Part shown: positions 25,452 through 35,320 of the stretch, piece by piece
Layout of the letters: the number at the start of each line of letters is the position of its first letter
How positions within the stretch are numbered: the stretch's first letter is position 1
NCBI RefSeq assembly: GCF_043677095.1
Contig: NZ_JBHLJR010000001.1
Span: forward strand, 248,001 to 312,000
From: Natronococcus roseus
GTDB lineage: Archaea; Halobacteriota; Halobacteria; Halobacteriales; Natrialbaceae
Length of the DNA stretch: 64,000 bases
Direction of reading: 5' to 3'
Position numbers and translations under genes: made by a program
Notes under the pieces: generated by a model
What the model was told of the DNA's origin: nothing
The model's database searches: none
The model's input: the letters and a program-made list of their open reading frames with translations, nothing else

Positions 25452-26909
25452 CTACAGCGCCAGATCGCGGGCGTCGGTGTCGTCGACGCAGTCCTGTTCG
25501 TCGCCGAGTTCCTCGCAGGCCTCCCGTAGCAGGCCGTCCAGAATCTCGGGCGTCGTCGGGTGGTAGGCTCGCTTGGGCACTTCGCGGACGTCGACTTTCA
25601 TCTCGACGAGCACCTGCATCGTCTTGGCCATCACGTCGGCGTGGAGGTGGAGCCCCTGAAACCCGAGCACCGTCCCGCCTTCGGCGTCGACGATAATCGT
25701 CGCCTGTCCCTCGGAGTGACCCTTCGTCTTGAACACGCCGTCGTCGCTCGCCTCGCGGGTGACGACGATCGTCTCCATCTCGGTCTCGGCTGCGGTCTCG
25801 GGCGTGTGACCGATGCGGGTGAACGGGTACGTTCCCAGCCCCGAGAATATCACGTGGTGGGGAACGTTCGCGTACGGCTCGCACTCCTCCTCGCGAGCGT
25901 GGCTGACGATGTTCTGTGCGGCCGCAAAGCCCTGTTCTTTGGCGACGTGGAGGATCGGCTCGCGGCCGTTCGCGTCGCCGACGACGAAGACGCGGTCGTC
26001 GTCGGCCGCCTGCATCGTCGACTCGATCCATCCCTCACCGGGCTCGAGCCGGGTCTCCTCGAGCCCCAGCCCGTCGAGGTTCGGCCGTCGACCCGTAAAG
26101 CAGTAGAGTTGGTCGGCCTCGAGGATCCGCTCCTCGCCCTCCTGGTCGGCGTACAGTCGCACGCCGCCGTCGTCGGTCCACTCGAGCCGTCGTTCGTCGG
26201 CGTTCGTCAGCACCTCGATCCCGAACTCCTCGCGGTAGAGCTCGAGGATCGTCTCGCCGTACTCGGACTCGAACTCGTCGAGGGGGTGGTCGTCGTGTTC
26301 GATGACGGTGAGGTCGACGTCGCCGGCCTCGCTGAGGTAGGGCGCGAGCTCGAGGCCGACGTACCCGAAGCCCATGACGATCCCCGAGTCGGGAAACGAG
26401 GTCGCGTCGAGGACGTCCGCGCTTCCCATGAACTCGACGTCGTCGATTCCCGGAAGGTCGGGGACGTTGAGCGTCGATCCCGTCGCGACGACGACGTAGT
26501 CGGGCTCGAGCCGGCGACCGTCGACTGCGAGGACGCGGTCGTCGACGAACCGCGCGGTCTCGCGGAGGAACTCGACGTTCTCGTGGTCGGCGAGCTCGTG
26601 AACGTGCTCGCGGCGGTGTTCGGCGAACCCGGAGATGTGCTCGTCCTTGCGGGCGACGACGGCCTCGGGATCGACCTCGGGGACGCCCTCGAGGCGGTCG
26701 TCGTGGCGCGCCCGGAACCGGTGGTCGGCCGCCGAGAGGACCTCCTTCGAGGGCATACACCCGCGAAGAATGCAGAGCCCGCCGCCGGGGTCGCCGTCGT
26801 CGATCAGCGTCAGTTCGAGCTCGGACAGCTCCTCGGCTCGCTCGAGCAACCCGTCGGCGACGGCGACGCCCGCGCTCCCGTACGCCCCGATAATCGCGAC
26901 GTGAACCAT
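25452..26909 (-). CDS. Dihydrolipoamide dehydrogenase-like flavin disulfide reductase
   Basis: From the ATG at 26909 (MVHVAIIGAYGSAG) the product has 485 residues. It is a class I pyridine-nucleotide disulfide reductase: FAD-binding GAYGSAG, redox-active CxxxxC in GGGLCILRGCMPSK, a second NAD-binding GFGYVGLE, and the FAD motif VFVVGDANG. The C-terminal dimerisation domain carries AYHPTTPEI with the catalytic His. GCMPSK rather than the usual GCIPSK, together with no neighbouring 2-oxoacid dehydrogenase genes, argues for a free-standing reductase (mercuric/LPD-like) rather than a complex subunit. Confidence 0.88.
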   Translation of the reverse strand: MVHVAIIGAYGSAGVAVADGLLERAEELSELELTLIDDGDPGGGLCILRGCMPSKEVLSAADHRFRARHDDRLEGVPEVDPEAVVARKDEHISGFAEHRREHVHELADHENVEFLRETARFVDDRVLAVDGRRLEPDYVVVATGSTLNVPDLPGIDDVEFMGSADVLDATSFPDSGIVMGFGYVGLELAPYLSEAGDVDLTVIEHDDHPLDEFESEYGETILELYREEFGIEVLTNADERRLEWTDDGGVRLYADQEGEERILEADQLYCFTGRRPNLDGLGLEETRLEPGEGWIESTMQAADDDRVFVVGDANGREPILHVAKEQGFAAAQNIVSHAREEECEPYANVPHHVIFSGLGTYPFTRIGHTPETAAETEMETIVVTREASDDGVFKTKGHSEGQATIIVDAEGGTVLGFQGLHLHADVMAKTMQVLVEMKVDVREVPKRAYHPTTPEILDGLLREACEELGDEQDCVDDTDARDLAL

Positions 26910-26955
26910 ACCCGGAATACGAACAACGGGCAAAAAGAGATTCTGCAGGCCGGGG

Positions 26956-27912
26956 CTATCGAGAGATCCCGCCCTCGTCCTCGGCGACGACCGTCTCGAC
27001 CTCCTCGCGGGTGACCAGCGCGATGTCGCCGGGGATCGTCCGCTTCAGCGCGGCCGTCGCCGCGGCGTACTCGAGGGCGGTCTCCACGTCGTCGCCCTCG
27101 AGCCGGCGGGCGAAGAAGGCCCCCGAGAAGGCGTCGCCGGTGCCGATCGGGTCGAGCGTCTCGGTCTCGTAGCTGGGCTGTTCGACGACCTCGCCGTCGT
27201 TCCAGGCGAGGGCACCCTCGGCGCCGCGGGTGACGATGACGGTCTCGAACCCGAACGTCCCAGCCAGCTCGTCGGCCAGCTCGCGGGCCTCGCCCTCGAG
27301 ACCGAGCACGTTCCGGGCGTCCCGGGCCGCGACGACGAGCACGTCGATCGACGGGAACAGCTCGCGAAGACGGTCGTCGGCCTCCTCGGGCGACCAGAGT
27401 TTCGCCCGGTAGTTGCAGTCGAAGGCGGTCTTCGTCCCGCTCTCCGCGGCCGTCTCGAGCAGCTCCGCCGTCGTCTCCCGCAGCGTCTCCGACAGCGCGG
27501 GCGTGATCCCGGTCGTAAAGAAGAGGTCGGCGTCCTCGATCAGCCCGGTATCGATCTCCTCGGTCTCGGCGGTCGTGACCGCGGCGTCGCTCCGGTCGTA
27601 GATAACGTTCGTTCCGCGGGGTTTGCCGCCGTGTTCGAGGTAGTAGGTTCCCTGCCGACCCTCGTCGCTCCAGACGACCTCGGTGTCGATACCGTACCCC
27701 TCGAGCTCGCCGACGACGCGCCGACCCAGCGGCGAGTCCGGCAGTTTCGAGGTCCAGGTCGCCGACGCCGACCCGAGTCGCTGGGCCGCGATAGCGACGT
27801 TGCTCTCCGCGCCCGCGGCACGAACCTCGAGCTCGGCCGTCTCCTCGAGCCGTCGCTGGTCGGGCGGCGAGAGCCGCAGCATCGTCTCGCCGAAGGTGAC
27901 GATCTCGCTCAC
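26956..27912 (-). CDS. kdgK: 2-keto-3-deoxygluconate kinase, PfkB family
   Basis: A ribokinase-like sugar kinase of 318 residues. It shows GETMLRLSPPD at the start, AGAESNVAIAAQRLG as the substrate loop and DPIGTGDAFSGAFFA as the PfkB anion hole with the catalytic Asp. Similarity to haloarchaeal KdgK suggests a role in the semi-phosphorylative Entner-Doudoroff pathway, phosphorylating KDG. No ATG lies in frame near the N-terminus. A GTG at 27912 (VSEIVTFG) is the best start. Another PfkB sugar specificity cannot be ruled out. Confidence 0.85.
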   Translation of the reverse strand: MSEIVTFGETMLRLSPPDQRRLEETAELEVRAAGAESNVAIAAQRLGSASATWTSKLPDSPLGRRVVGELEGYGIDTEVVWSDEGRQGTYYLEHGGKPRGTNVIYDRSDAAVTTAETEEIDTGLIEDADLFFTTGITPALSETLRETTAELLETAAESGTKTAFDCNYRAKLWSPEEADDRLRELFPSIDVLVVAARDARNVLGLEGEARELADELAGTFGFETVIVTRGAEGALAWNDGEVVEQPSYETETLDPIGTGDAFSGAFFARRLEGDDVETALEYAAATAALKRTIPGDIALVTREEVETVVAEDEGGISR

Positions 27913-28003
27913 GCTGCTGCCCTCCGATCGCTCCCGTCGGTACTCGCTGGTGTGCTCATGTGCGGGTGATCGATCGGCTGCGGTTAAGGTGTGTCGTTCG
28001 ACG

Positions 28004-29083
28004 CTACGGCAGGTCGGGCGACCGCGAGACGACAGCATCCTCCTCGCGGCGCTCGAGATCGATCTCCCGGCCGAACGCCTCGAGCAGCGCCCGGCTGGTT
28101 TCGACGTGGTCGCTCACCCGCGGAATCCGTACCCGTCCCCCCGCGAGCGCGAGAAAGACCAGGAGCTGATCGCTCATGTGGCGGTCGACGGGTGCGTCTT
28201 CCTCGAGAAACCGGTTCGCCGCGTCGGCGGCGTCCTCGCCGACGCGCTCGGCTGGTTTTCCCCGCTCACCCAACGCGCCGAACCCGGCGATTCCCGTGCC
28301 ATGATCGACCCTGATCACCAGCGCGGAGCCCGGCGAGGGGCTCTCGGCGGTTCGCTCCTGTCGTTCGAGAACCTCGAGCTGATCGTCCTCGTTGCCCCCG
28401 TTGTCGACGTTTCGGTCGGCGCCCGCGAGGTCGAGCCGTTCGAGGGCCCCCTCGAGCTGGCGGTGGGCGACGTCCTGATCCGCGAGCGACGCCGACTCGG
28501 TCGAGTACAGTCGGACGCCCTCGAGGTCGCCCCGCCGTTCGAGCGCCAGGGGCTCGAAACTCGAGGGGGCGATCCGCAGCGTCACTCGACCACCCCCGTC
28601 GGGGTAGAACCCGCGGCGATCGACCTCACAGGACGCTACGAGCCCGTGCGCTCCGAGCAGCGGGAGCTTGACCTGTCGGAGGTAGTCCAGCGGCGGCGAC
28701 CACTCGACGTCCGTCCCTCCCGTCGCGGTCACCGACAGCGGCGCCTCGAGAACCGTCGCCAGCGGCAGGAGGGCGTCGAACAGCAGCGTCACGCTTCCGG
28801 CCGTCCCGATATCGACGGCGTAGGAGCCGCCCTCGAGCCCGCCCGCGCTCGAGCGGTCGGGATCGAACTCGACCGTCTCCGCGTCCAGTTCGGCCCCCGA
28901 AACCTCGGCGTCGGCGACCGCGGCGAGCGTCTCGAGGACGGCCAGATGCTGATTGGCCAGTCCCGGATTCGGTCGGTCGCCGCGGACGTTCTCCAGCCGG
29001 ACGGGTTCGTCCTCGAGGACCGACAGCGTGAGCGCGGTCCGGAGGAACTGCCCGCCGGCGTCCGAGCCGTCGAGTTCGCGCAT
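28004..29083 (-). CDS. rtcA: RNA 3'-terminal phosphate cyclase
   Basis: RtcA converts RNA 3'-phosphates to 2',3'-cyclic phosphates through an enzyme-adenylate. The 359-residue protein has the family opening DGSDAGGQFLRTALTLSVL, the HGTGIAGFGALGERGKPAE region and the adenylated His in DRHMSDQLLVFLALAGG. Length and order of blocks match archaeal RtcA. The GGQ...R block has Asp-Ala where bacterial enzymes have Gly-Glu. It is not near rtcB here. Confidence 0.92.
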   Translation of the reverse strand: MRELDGSDAGGQFLRTALTLSVLEDEPVRLENVRGDRPNPGLANQHLAVLETLAAVADAEVSGAELDAETVEFDPDRSSAGGLEGGSYAVDIGTAGSVTLLFDALLPLATVLEAPLSVTATGGTDVEWSPPLDYLRQVKLPLLGAHGLVASCEVDRRGFYPDGGGRVTLRIAPSSFEPLALERRGDLEGVRLYSTESASLADQDVAHRQLEGALERLDLAGADRNVDNGGNEDDQLEVLERQERTAESPSPGSALVIRVDHGTGIAGFGALGERGKPAERVGEDAADAANRFLEEDAPVDRHMSDQLLVFLALAGGRVRIPRVSDHVETSRALLEAFGREIDLERREEDAVVSRSPDLP

Positions 29084-29145
29084 GGCTCGGGGTACGGGCT
29101 CGAGTTACCTACCGTTGCCGAACGAAAAAGCCGGCCTGGAACCGT

Positions 29146-30384
29146 TCAGATTCGCTGGACCGTGTTCAGCGCGTTGATGCGCCCGGCGCCGAACTCGGGG
29201 CTGCTTCGCCCGTTGACCAGTTCCGCACCGTGGGCGATGTTGTTCTCGACCTGGTTTGCGTTCATCTCAGGCTCGAGTTCGCGCACGAGACCGACGAGGC
29301 CCGCGACCTGCGGGGCTGCCATCGAGGTGCCGGCGAACCAGGCGTAGCCACCTGGAACAGTGGACAGGACCTGGTCCTCTTCTTCGGTTTCGTCCTCGGT
29401 AGCGCGCCCGCCACCGGGCGCCCCGACTTCGATCTCGTTCGTTCCGTAGTTCGAGTAGAAGGCGAGTTCGTCGTTCGGGCCGCTCGCGGAGACGGTCATC
29501 ACACCCTGGACGGTACCCGGAAGGTAGTACATCCCTCCCTGCTGGAGGTTCGTCTCGGCGTTACCGGCGGAAACCGTCGAGACGGTGCCGCGACGGGCGG
29601 CGTCCTGCATCACTCGCTGGACGGCAACCCGCGTTCCGTCCTCGTTCATCTGCGGCGGGAACGGTCCCGCGCCGAGGCTGTAGTTCGCGGCGTCGGCACC
29701 GATGCTGGCGGCGTAGTCCGAGCCGGCGAGAATGTCGGCGAAGGAGCTGCTATCCGGACCGAGGACTCGAACCGAGACGATCTCCGCGTCGGGAGCGGTT
29801 CCGGTGACGCCGACATCACCCGTTGCCGCTGCGGTCCCGGCGACGTGGGTTCCGTGGTCACCGCTATCACCGAGGTGGGGAGCCTCCTCACCACCGTCGA
29901 CGAATGAGACGCTCAAATCCTCGTTGAAGTTCCCCTCGAGATCCGGATGGCTACCGTCGACGCCCGTGTCGGCGATGACGATTCGAGTTCCTTCACCCGT
30001 CGCGTAGTCGTGAGCCTCGAAGGTATCGGTGATTTCCTTGTCCCACTGCAGGTCGGTGAACTCCGCGTCGTCGGTCGTCTGCGGTTCGGCGCTCTCGACG
30101 GGGTCGGCGAGATCGACCTCGAAGTTCTCGGTCACGCCGCTGACGCCCGATACCGCCTCGAGGTCGTCCTCGGCGTCCGCCGGCCCGGAGACGATCGAAA
30201 CCGACCCGCCCGCGAGTTCGCGAGTGACCGAGAAGCCGGCGTCCTCAAACCGGCCACTCGAGCCCCCAGTGACGACGTAGGTAGTCGACGAGCCGGCGCT
30301 TCCCGCGCCGATCATTCCGACCGACAGTCCCGCCGCCGTGATTCCTTGCAGCACCCGCCGCCGTGTTTTTGTATGTCGTGTCAT
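29146..30384 (-). CDS. Secreted subtilisin-like serine protease
   Basis: A 412-residue subtilase from the ATG at 30384. Tat signal TRRRVLQGITAAG, propeptide to about residue 115, then the catalytic domain: Asp in IVIADTGVDGSHPD, His in SGDHGTHVAGTAA, oxyanion Asn in VSAGNAE and Ser in GTSMAAPQVAGLVG. An acidic loop (ATEDETEEEDQ) sits before the Ser block. Unlike the larger protease at 19347 it has no C-terminal extension, so it is probably released fully. It follows rtcA on the same strand, but each probably has its own promoter. Confidence 0.92.
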   Translation of the reverse strand: MTRHTKTRRRVLQGITAAGLSVGMIGAGSAGSSTTYVVTGGSSGRFEDAGFSVTRELAGGSVSIVSGPADAEDDLEAVSGVSGVTENFEVDLADPVESAEPQTTDDAEFTDLQWDKEITDTFEAHDYATGEGTRIVIADTGVDGSHPDLEGNFNEDLSVSFVDGGEEAPHLGDSGDHGTHVAGTAAATGDVGVTGTAPDAEIVSVRVLGPDSSSFADILAGSDYAASIGADAANYSLGAGPFPPQMNEDGTRVAVQRVMQDAARRGTVSTVSAGNAETNLQQGGMYYLPGTVQGVMTVSASGPNDELAFYSNYGTNEIEVGAPGGGRATEDETEEEDQVLSTVPGGYAWFAGTSMAAPQVAGLVGLVRELEPEMNANQVENNIAHGAELVNGRSSPEFGAGRINALNTVQRI

Positions 30385-30560
30385 AGCGACACAAAAGTCG
30401 ATCATGGTTAGTAATGTAATAGTTGTGGAACCGGTGATCGAAAGGGGATAAAATATCTGCAGCAGCGGTCGAATTTTGGAAAATTTTGGCAGACAGTCGC
30501 GTCGTAATCAGCTACGCTCGAGGAGCGGTCGTCAACGACGTGAACGATGGGTTGACCGCG

Positions 30561-30713
30561 TTACCGAGAACCCCGACGGCGCGGCGCGCGGTTGGACTCT
30601 CGACGATCGCTCTCCGGGACGCTCATGCCGGCGAAGAACCCGAGGTACAGGCAGAGTACCACCAGCCACCCAACGAGTATGAGTAACACACTCACTTTCA
30701 ACAATGTTTTCAT
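30561..30713 (-). CDS. Small single-helix membrane protein, 50 residues
   Basis: The ATG at 30713 starts MKTLLKVSVLLILVGWLVV, a long membrane helix continuing to FFAGM, followed by a charged tail rich in Arg and Ser. Immediately upstream is an AT-rich promoter-like stretch containing TTATATTAAT on the minus strand, 15-30 bases before the ATG. The function is unknown. Confidence 0.55.
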   Translation of the reverse strand: MKTLLKVSVLLILVGWLVVLCLYLGFFAGMSVPESDRRESNRAPRRRGSR

Positions 30714-30812
30714 TACTGTATTAATATAAGTACTTTCTGCTCGAGCGGGTGGTACTGGCGCCGACCCGCCCCTTCTATCGAGCACAGTGGCGAGTACGGC
30801 TTCGAACGGGAG

Positions 30813-32996
30813 TCAGCCGTGGTGTCCGGGGTAATCCCGCTCGAACCGGTCCTCGATCTCGCCGTCCTCGAGGCGGACGATCACGGGTCGACCGTGCGGA
30901 CACGAGTAGGGGTTCTCGCAGTCGTCGAGCGCAGCGAGCAGGTCGACGACCGACCCCTCCGTCAGCGAGGTGTTGCCCGTGATCGAAGGGTAACACGCGA
31001 GGTCGCCGAGGAACTCGTCGGCCAGCGCGTCGATCGTCTCCGCGCCGGCCTCCCGGTCGCCCTCGACGAACGAGGTGAGGACGTCCCGTAGTCGCTCGGG
31101 CTCGAGGGTCTCCTCAAGCACGGCGGGAACGGTCGTCACGGCGACGGTGCGGTCGTCGGTCCGATTCGCGTGGAAACCCAACCTTGTGAGCGCCTCCCGG
31201 TAGCTCTCGAAGGCCTCGGCCTCCGCGGCGGTGAGCTCGAGCTCGACGGGCGAGGCCAGCGACTGGGCGGCGGGGTCGTCGGCGAAGGCCTCGCGCAGTC
31301 GCTCGTAGTTGACCCGCTCGTCGGCGGCGTGCTGGTCGATCAGGACGAGTCCCTCGGGGGACTCACAGACGAGGTACGTATCCCGGTACTGACCCAGCAC
31401 CTGCAGCGAGGGCAGCGAGTCGAACTCGGAGACCTCGCCGTTGGCGGCCTCGCCGCCGAGCGTTCGCTGCTCGGTCGGTCCGGAAAAGCGACGGCTCGAG
31501 TCCGCCGAGTGCTCGGGTTCGGTCGCACTCGAGTCGGCGTCGGTCGACGGCTCGGCCGCTCCCTCGCTCGGCTCGACCGGCGTTTCGGACTCCGGTGCGA
31601 CCGAACTGCGAGGCGCGTCCACACCCTCGACGCTCCCCGTCGCCGGACGTTCGTCGACGGTCGACCCGCTCGAGGAGTCGTCGTCGGGTGAGACCCCCGC
31701 GACCGAATCCGACGACGCTGAAGCCGGTTCGGCGTCGGCCGCTCGCGAATCAACTGCGTCGGTGTCGTCCGACGGTGAGTCGGACGCCTCGGCGTCGGCC
31801 TCTCGAGACGTCGGCCGCTCGCTCGACGGGCTCGAGTCCTGCCGTCCCGGGCCCGCAGCGGCCGGCCGTCCCCCCGAACCCGAGGCCGAGCCACCGGGCT
31901 CGAGCCGGGCCTCGTCCGGCGCCGACCGGCCGCGGGGCGCACCCGAGCGAAGCAGGCCGTGCTCGAGCAGCGCCGACTCGACGGCCGAATCGACTTGCCG
32001 TCGGACGGCGTCGTCGTCGTCGAAGCGCACCTCCCGCTTTCGGGGGTGGACGTTGACGTCGACGGCCTTCCCCGGAACGTCGAGAAAGAGCACGACAAAG
32101 GGGTAGCGATCGCCCCCGAGCTGGGTGCCGTAGGCGCCCATGATCCCCTCGCGGACGGCGTCGGCCGAGACCGCGCGCCCGTTGACGTACGTCGCGAGGT
32201 ACTCCCGGCTCGAGCGGTTCGTCTCGGGGTGAGAGACGAGTCCTGAGACGGACTCGAGCGGTCCGACGGGAAGCTCGTCCCCGTCGACCTCGACGGGGAT
32301 CATCGCCGAGGCGACCTCGCGGCCGTACACCGAGAGGACGGCCGCCTGCAGGTCGCCCTGGCCCGTCGTCGCGAACACCTCGCGACCGTCGTGGGTCAGC
32401 GAGACCGCGACGTCGGGGTTGGCCAGCGCGTACCGGGTCACGACGCGATTGACGTGGGCGAACTCGGTCGCCGTCGTCTTGAGGAACTTCCGGCGCGCGG
32501 GGGTGTTGTAAAAGAGGTCCGTGACCTCGACGACGGTTCCGGCGGGACAGCCCGTCGGCTCGACCGAGACGATGTCCCCGCCCTCGTAGACGAGTTCCGT
32601 CCCGACGCCGTCGCCGCCCTGCGGCCGACTCCTGATTGTCAGCTTCGACACGGAGCCGATGGTGTGCAGGGCCTCGCCCCGAAATCCGAGGGTGGCGACG
32701 CCGGATTCGAGGTCCTCGAGGCCGGCGATCTTGCTCGTGGTGTGCTGGCGGACCGCGGTCCGGAGGTCGGCCTCGCTCATCCCGTGGCCGTCGTCGGCGA
32801 TCCGAATCAGCTCGGTGCCGCCCGCCTCGACGGTGACGTCGACGCTGTCGGCGTCGGCGTCGAGGCTGTTCTCGAGGAGTTCCTTGACCGCGCTGGCGGG
32901 CCGTTCGACGACTTCGCCGGCGGCGATCCTGGCGACGGTGTCCTCGTCGAGCTGGCGGATGTCTGTCCCCTCCGGGGTGGTGGTGTCGTCGCTCAT
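30813..32996 (-). CDS. mutL: DNA mismatch repair protein MutL
   Basis: MutL links mismatch recognition by MutS to strand removal. The 727-residue protein has the GHKL ATPase at residues 1-330: ELLENSLDADADSV, ADDGHGMS, TLGFRGEAL. A Ser/Glu/Ala-rich acidic linker runs from about 345 to 520. The C-terminal dimerisation domain ends with CENPYSCPHGRPVIVRL. The DQHAADERVNYERL motif is present, but no classical DQHA-x2-E-x4-E endonuclease site can be fully confirmed by eye. mutS lies 2.5 kb upstream on the same strand. Confidence 0.95.
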   Translation of the reverse strand: MSDDTTTPEGTDIRQLDEDTVARIAAGEVVERPASAVKELLENSLDADADSVDVTVEAGGTELIRIADDGHGMSEADLRTAVRQHTTSKIAGLEDLESGVATLGFRGEALHTIGSVSKLTIRSRPQGGDGVGTELVYEGGDIVSVEPTGCPAGTVVEVTDLFYNTPARRKFLKTTATEFAHVNRVVTRYALANPDVAVSLTHDGREVFATTGQGDLQAAVLSVYGREVASAMIPVEVDGDELPVGPLESVSGLVSHPETNRSSREYLATYVNGRAVSADAVREGIMGAYGTQLGGDRYPFVVLFLDVPGKAVDVNVHPRKREVRFDDDDAVRRQVDSAVESALLEHGLLRSGAPRGRSAPDEARLEPGGSASGSGGRPAAAGPGRQDSSPSSERPTSREADAEASDSPSDDTDAVDSRAADAEPASASSDSVAGVSPDDDSSSGSTVDERPATGSVEGVDAPRSSVAPESETPVEPSEGAAEPSTDADSSATEPEHSADSSRRFSGPTEQRTLGGEAANGEVSEFDSLPSLQVLGQYRDTYLVCESPEGLVLIDQHAADERVNYERLREAFADDPAAQSLASPVELELTAAEAEAFESYREALTRLGFHANRTDDRTVAVTTVPAVLEETLEPERLRDVLTSFVEGDREAGAETIDALADEFLGDLACYPSITGNTSLTEGSVVDLLAALDDCENPYSCPHGRPVIVRLEDGEIEDRFERDYPGHHG

Positions 32997-33182
32997 TGTG
33001 GTGGTCCGAAATCGACGCGCTCGAGGCTTCGGCCGCGTCCGCTGATCATCAGTAACGCGTACTCACAGCGGCTGGTTAGGTCTTACGCGTCCGGAGCGAA
33101 TGTAGTTACACTCGCCGCATCCGCGGTGCAGGCGGCACTCGTAGCGAAAGAACGAGCACGCTGTGTGTCCAACCCGCCACCG

Positions 33183-33941
33183 ATGCTCACCGGCCTCGCG
33201 CTCGTCGACGGCGACTCGCTCCTCGTTGCGGCGCTCGTCGTCGCAGTTGCGCTCGTCCACCTTCTTCCCAACCGATTACCCGTCTCGAGCGGCCGATCGC
33301 GCCACGGCCTGCTCTCGGCTGCCGGCGGCGTCTCGATCGTCTACGCCTTCCTCCACCTGTTTCCCGAACTCGACGGCCGTCGGGACTCCCTCGAGGGCGT
33401 CGACCTCCTCGTCGGCTCGCTCGCGGAACACCACATCTACGGGCTCGCGTTCGTCGGGCTGGTGCTGTTCTACGGGCTCGAGCGACTGGCCGCGATTTCG
33501 CGCTCCCGGGAGTTCGAACACGAACTAGGTCCGTTCACCGACGAGCCCGTCTTCTGGATCCACGTCGGCGGATTCGTCGTTTACAACGCGTTTATCGGGT
33601 ACGTGCTCGTTCAGGGGGAGACCGGCACCGAGAGCGACGTGCTGTTCGCGGTCGCGATGGCGCTGCACCTGTTCGGCAACGATGCGGCGATGGAACAGCA
33701 CCACCGGGAGGCCTACCGACGAATCGGGCGGTGGGTACTCGCGGCCGCGGTGTTGCTCGGTGCCGGTCTCGGCGCGGTCTACGCGTTCGGCGACGTCGCG
33801 CTCACAGTCCTGCTCGGTCTGCTGACCGGCGGCATCGTCTTCAACGCGATCAAGGACGAGCTCCCCCGAACCCAGGAGAGTCGGTTCTGGGCGTTCGCGG
33901 CTGGAGCGGGCGGCTACGGCTCGATCCTGCTGCTCCTGTAG
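33183..33941 (+). CDS. Polytopic membrane protein of unknown function
   Basis: From the ATG at 33183 (MLTGLALVDGDSLLVAALV) the product has 252 residues and about seven or eight membrane helices. Charged and His residues occur within helices (FLHLFPELDG, EHHIYGLAFVG, FGNDAAMEQHH), a layout recalling ZIP-type metal transporters, but the assignment is only suggestive. It lies divergent from mutL and upstream of the second YihY gene on the same strand. Sequence upstream of 33183 in the same frame overlaps mutL and is not coding. Confidence 0.7.
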   Translation: MLTGLALVDGDSLLVAALVVAVALVHLLPNRLPVSSGRSRHGLLSAAGGVSIVYAFLHLFPELDGRRDSLEGVDLLVGSLAEHHIYGLAFVGLVLFYGLERLAAISRSREFEHELGPFTDEPVFWIHVGGFVVYNAFIGYVLVQGETGTESDVLFAVAMALHLFGNDAAMEQHHREAYRRIGRWVLAAAVLLGAGLGAVYAFGDVALTVLLGLLTGGIVFNAIKDELPRTQESRFWAFAAGAGGYGSILLLL

Positions 33942-34045
33942 CGCCCACGTTTCGGACCACGTCGCTCCGCTCGGTCCGCCGGGATCGCGACGGCCGCGGC
34001 AGCTTCCGGCTCCGATCTTTTTGAGTCAGGTGTCGTTCGTCCGGT

Positions 34046-34882
34046 ATGGACCCGCGACGGGTCGGCTCCGTCGCTCGGGATGTCGTGAGCGTGATCCGCG
34101 ACCACAACGTGACGTTCATGGCGGGTAGCATCGCCCACGCCGCGTTCCTCTCGATTCTCCCGCTCCTGCTGTTGTTGTTCATTGTCGTCGGCGCGGTCGG
34201 CAACGACTACCTGACCGAGCAGATCACGGTGCTGGCCCGTCAGTATCTAAGCCCCGCCGGTGAAGGGCTGGTGTTCGAGGCGCTGACCCACGCCCCCGAG
34301 CGCGCTGGCGCGTCGCTCATCGGGGTCGCCTCCCTGCTGTGGGGGATGCTTCGGATCTTCCGCGGACTCAACACCGCGTTCGACGAGCTCTACGGCGGCG
34401 GAGAGAGCCCGTTCGCACAGAAGCTGCTCGACGGTGTCGTCGTCTTTGCCGTCATCCTGATCGCGACCGTCGGCGCAGGCGCGGTCGCGGCGACGCTGGC
34501 CACGGTCGACAGCGCGCTCGTCGAGGCGCTCTCCCCGCTCGCGCTGCTCGTCGGCCTCTCGGTGGCGTTCTTCCCCATGTACTACGTCTTCCCCGACCCC
34601 GATATCGGCGTTCGCGAGGCCCTGCCGGGAACGCTCGTCGCCGCGGCGGGCTGGGTCCTGCTCGAGGTCGTCTTCGGCATCTACGTCGGCCTCGCCGACA
34701 CCGTCGGCACCTACGAAACGCTCGGGGCGGTTATCCTATTGCTCGTCTGGCTTTACGGCAACGCCCTCGTCTTGCTCGTCGGGGCGACGATCAACGTCGT
34801 CGGCGGCGGCTACCACACCGACGGATCGGCACGGAACTCGAGCGACGGGTCGGAGACGACGGAACCCGTTCGTCCGTCGTGA
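34046..34882 (+). CDS. YihY/BrkB family membrane protein (short paralogue)
   Basis: A 278-residue protein with the six-helix YihY core: ASLLWGMLRIFRGLNTAFDE and FPDPDIGVREALPGTLVAAAGW align closely with the protein at 5842-7149, but the coiled-coil linker and extra helices are missing. It is probably the ancestral-length form. It follows the previous membrane gene by about 100 bases and converges with the response regulator. Confidence 0.87.
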   Translation: MDPRRVGSVARDVVSVIRDHNVTFMAGSIAHAAFLSILPLLLLLFIVVGAVGNDYLTEQITVLARQYLSPAGEGLVFEALTHAPERAGASLIGVASLLWGMLRIFRGLNTAFDELYGGGESPFAQKLLDGVVVFAVILIATVGAGAVAATLATVDSALVEALSPLALLVGLSVAFFPMYYVFPDPDIGVREALPGTLVAAAGWVLLEVVFGIYVGLADTVGTYETLGAVILLLVWLYGNALVLLVGATINVVGGGYHTDGSARNSSDGSETTEPVRPS

Positions 34883-34888
34883 TTCGTG

Positions 34889-35320
34889 CTACGCGAGCCG
34901 CCGAGCGCCACCCAGTCGTTCGGCGAACTGCCGTAGCTCGTCGGCCTCGAGGGGCTTGACGGCGTACGTGTCCGCCCCCTCGGATTCGGTCCGGAGCGAC
35001 TCCACCTCGAGTCGCGACCCCGTCATTACGACCACCGGAACGTCGGCGAGACACCCGTCGGCTCGCAATTCGCCTAACACTTCCCGGCCGTTTTTCCGCG
35101 GGAGATGCCAGTCGAGCAGGACCAGATCCGGACGCGGCGCGTCGGCGTACTCGCCGCGCTGGCGGAGAAACCGCAGTGCTTCGACACCGTCTTTCACGAC
35201 GTGTCGATCGCTCTCCACCCCCGCTTCCTTCAGCATCTCTTCCGTGTATCTGACGTCAGCTGGGTTGTCGTCGACTATCAGTAGATTTCGTAGCACCCGT
35301 TCCACCTCTCTTACAATCAC
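34889..35320 (-). CDS. Single-domain response regulator
   Basis: A receiver domain only, ~140 residues. It shows the acidic pair IVDDNPADVRY, the phosphoacceptor Asp in LVLLDWHLPRKNG, the Thr/Ser switch in VVVMTGS and Lys in TYAVKPLEADEL. It resembles cyanobacterial Rcp1-like and haloarchaeal receivers that signal without a DNA-binding output. No kinase is adjacent. The first codon is a GTG; GTGs five and eight codons later are alternative starts. Confidence 0.88.
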   Translation of the reverse strand: MIVREVERVLRNLLIVDDNPADVRYTEEMLKEAGVESDRHVVKDGVEALRFLRQRGEYADAPRPDLVLLDWHLPRKNGREVLGELRADGCLADVPVVVMTGSRLEVESLRTESEGADTYAVKPLEADELRQFAERLGGARRLA

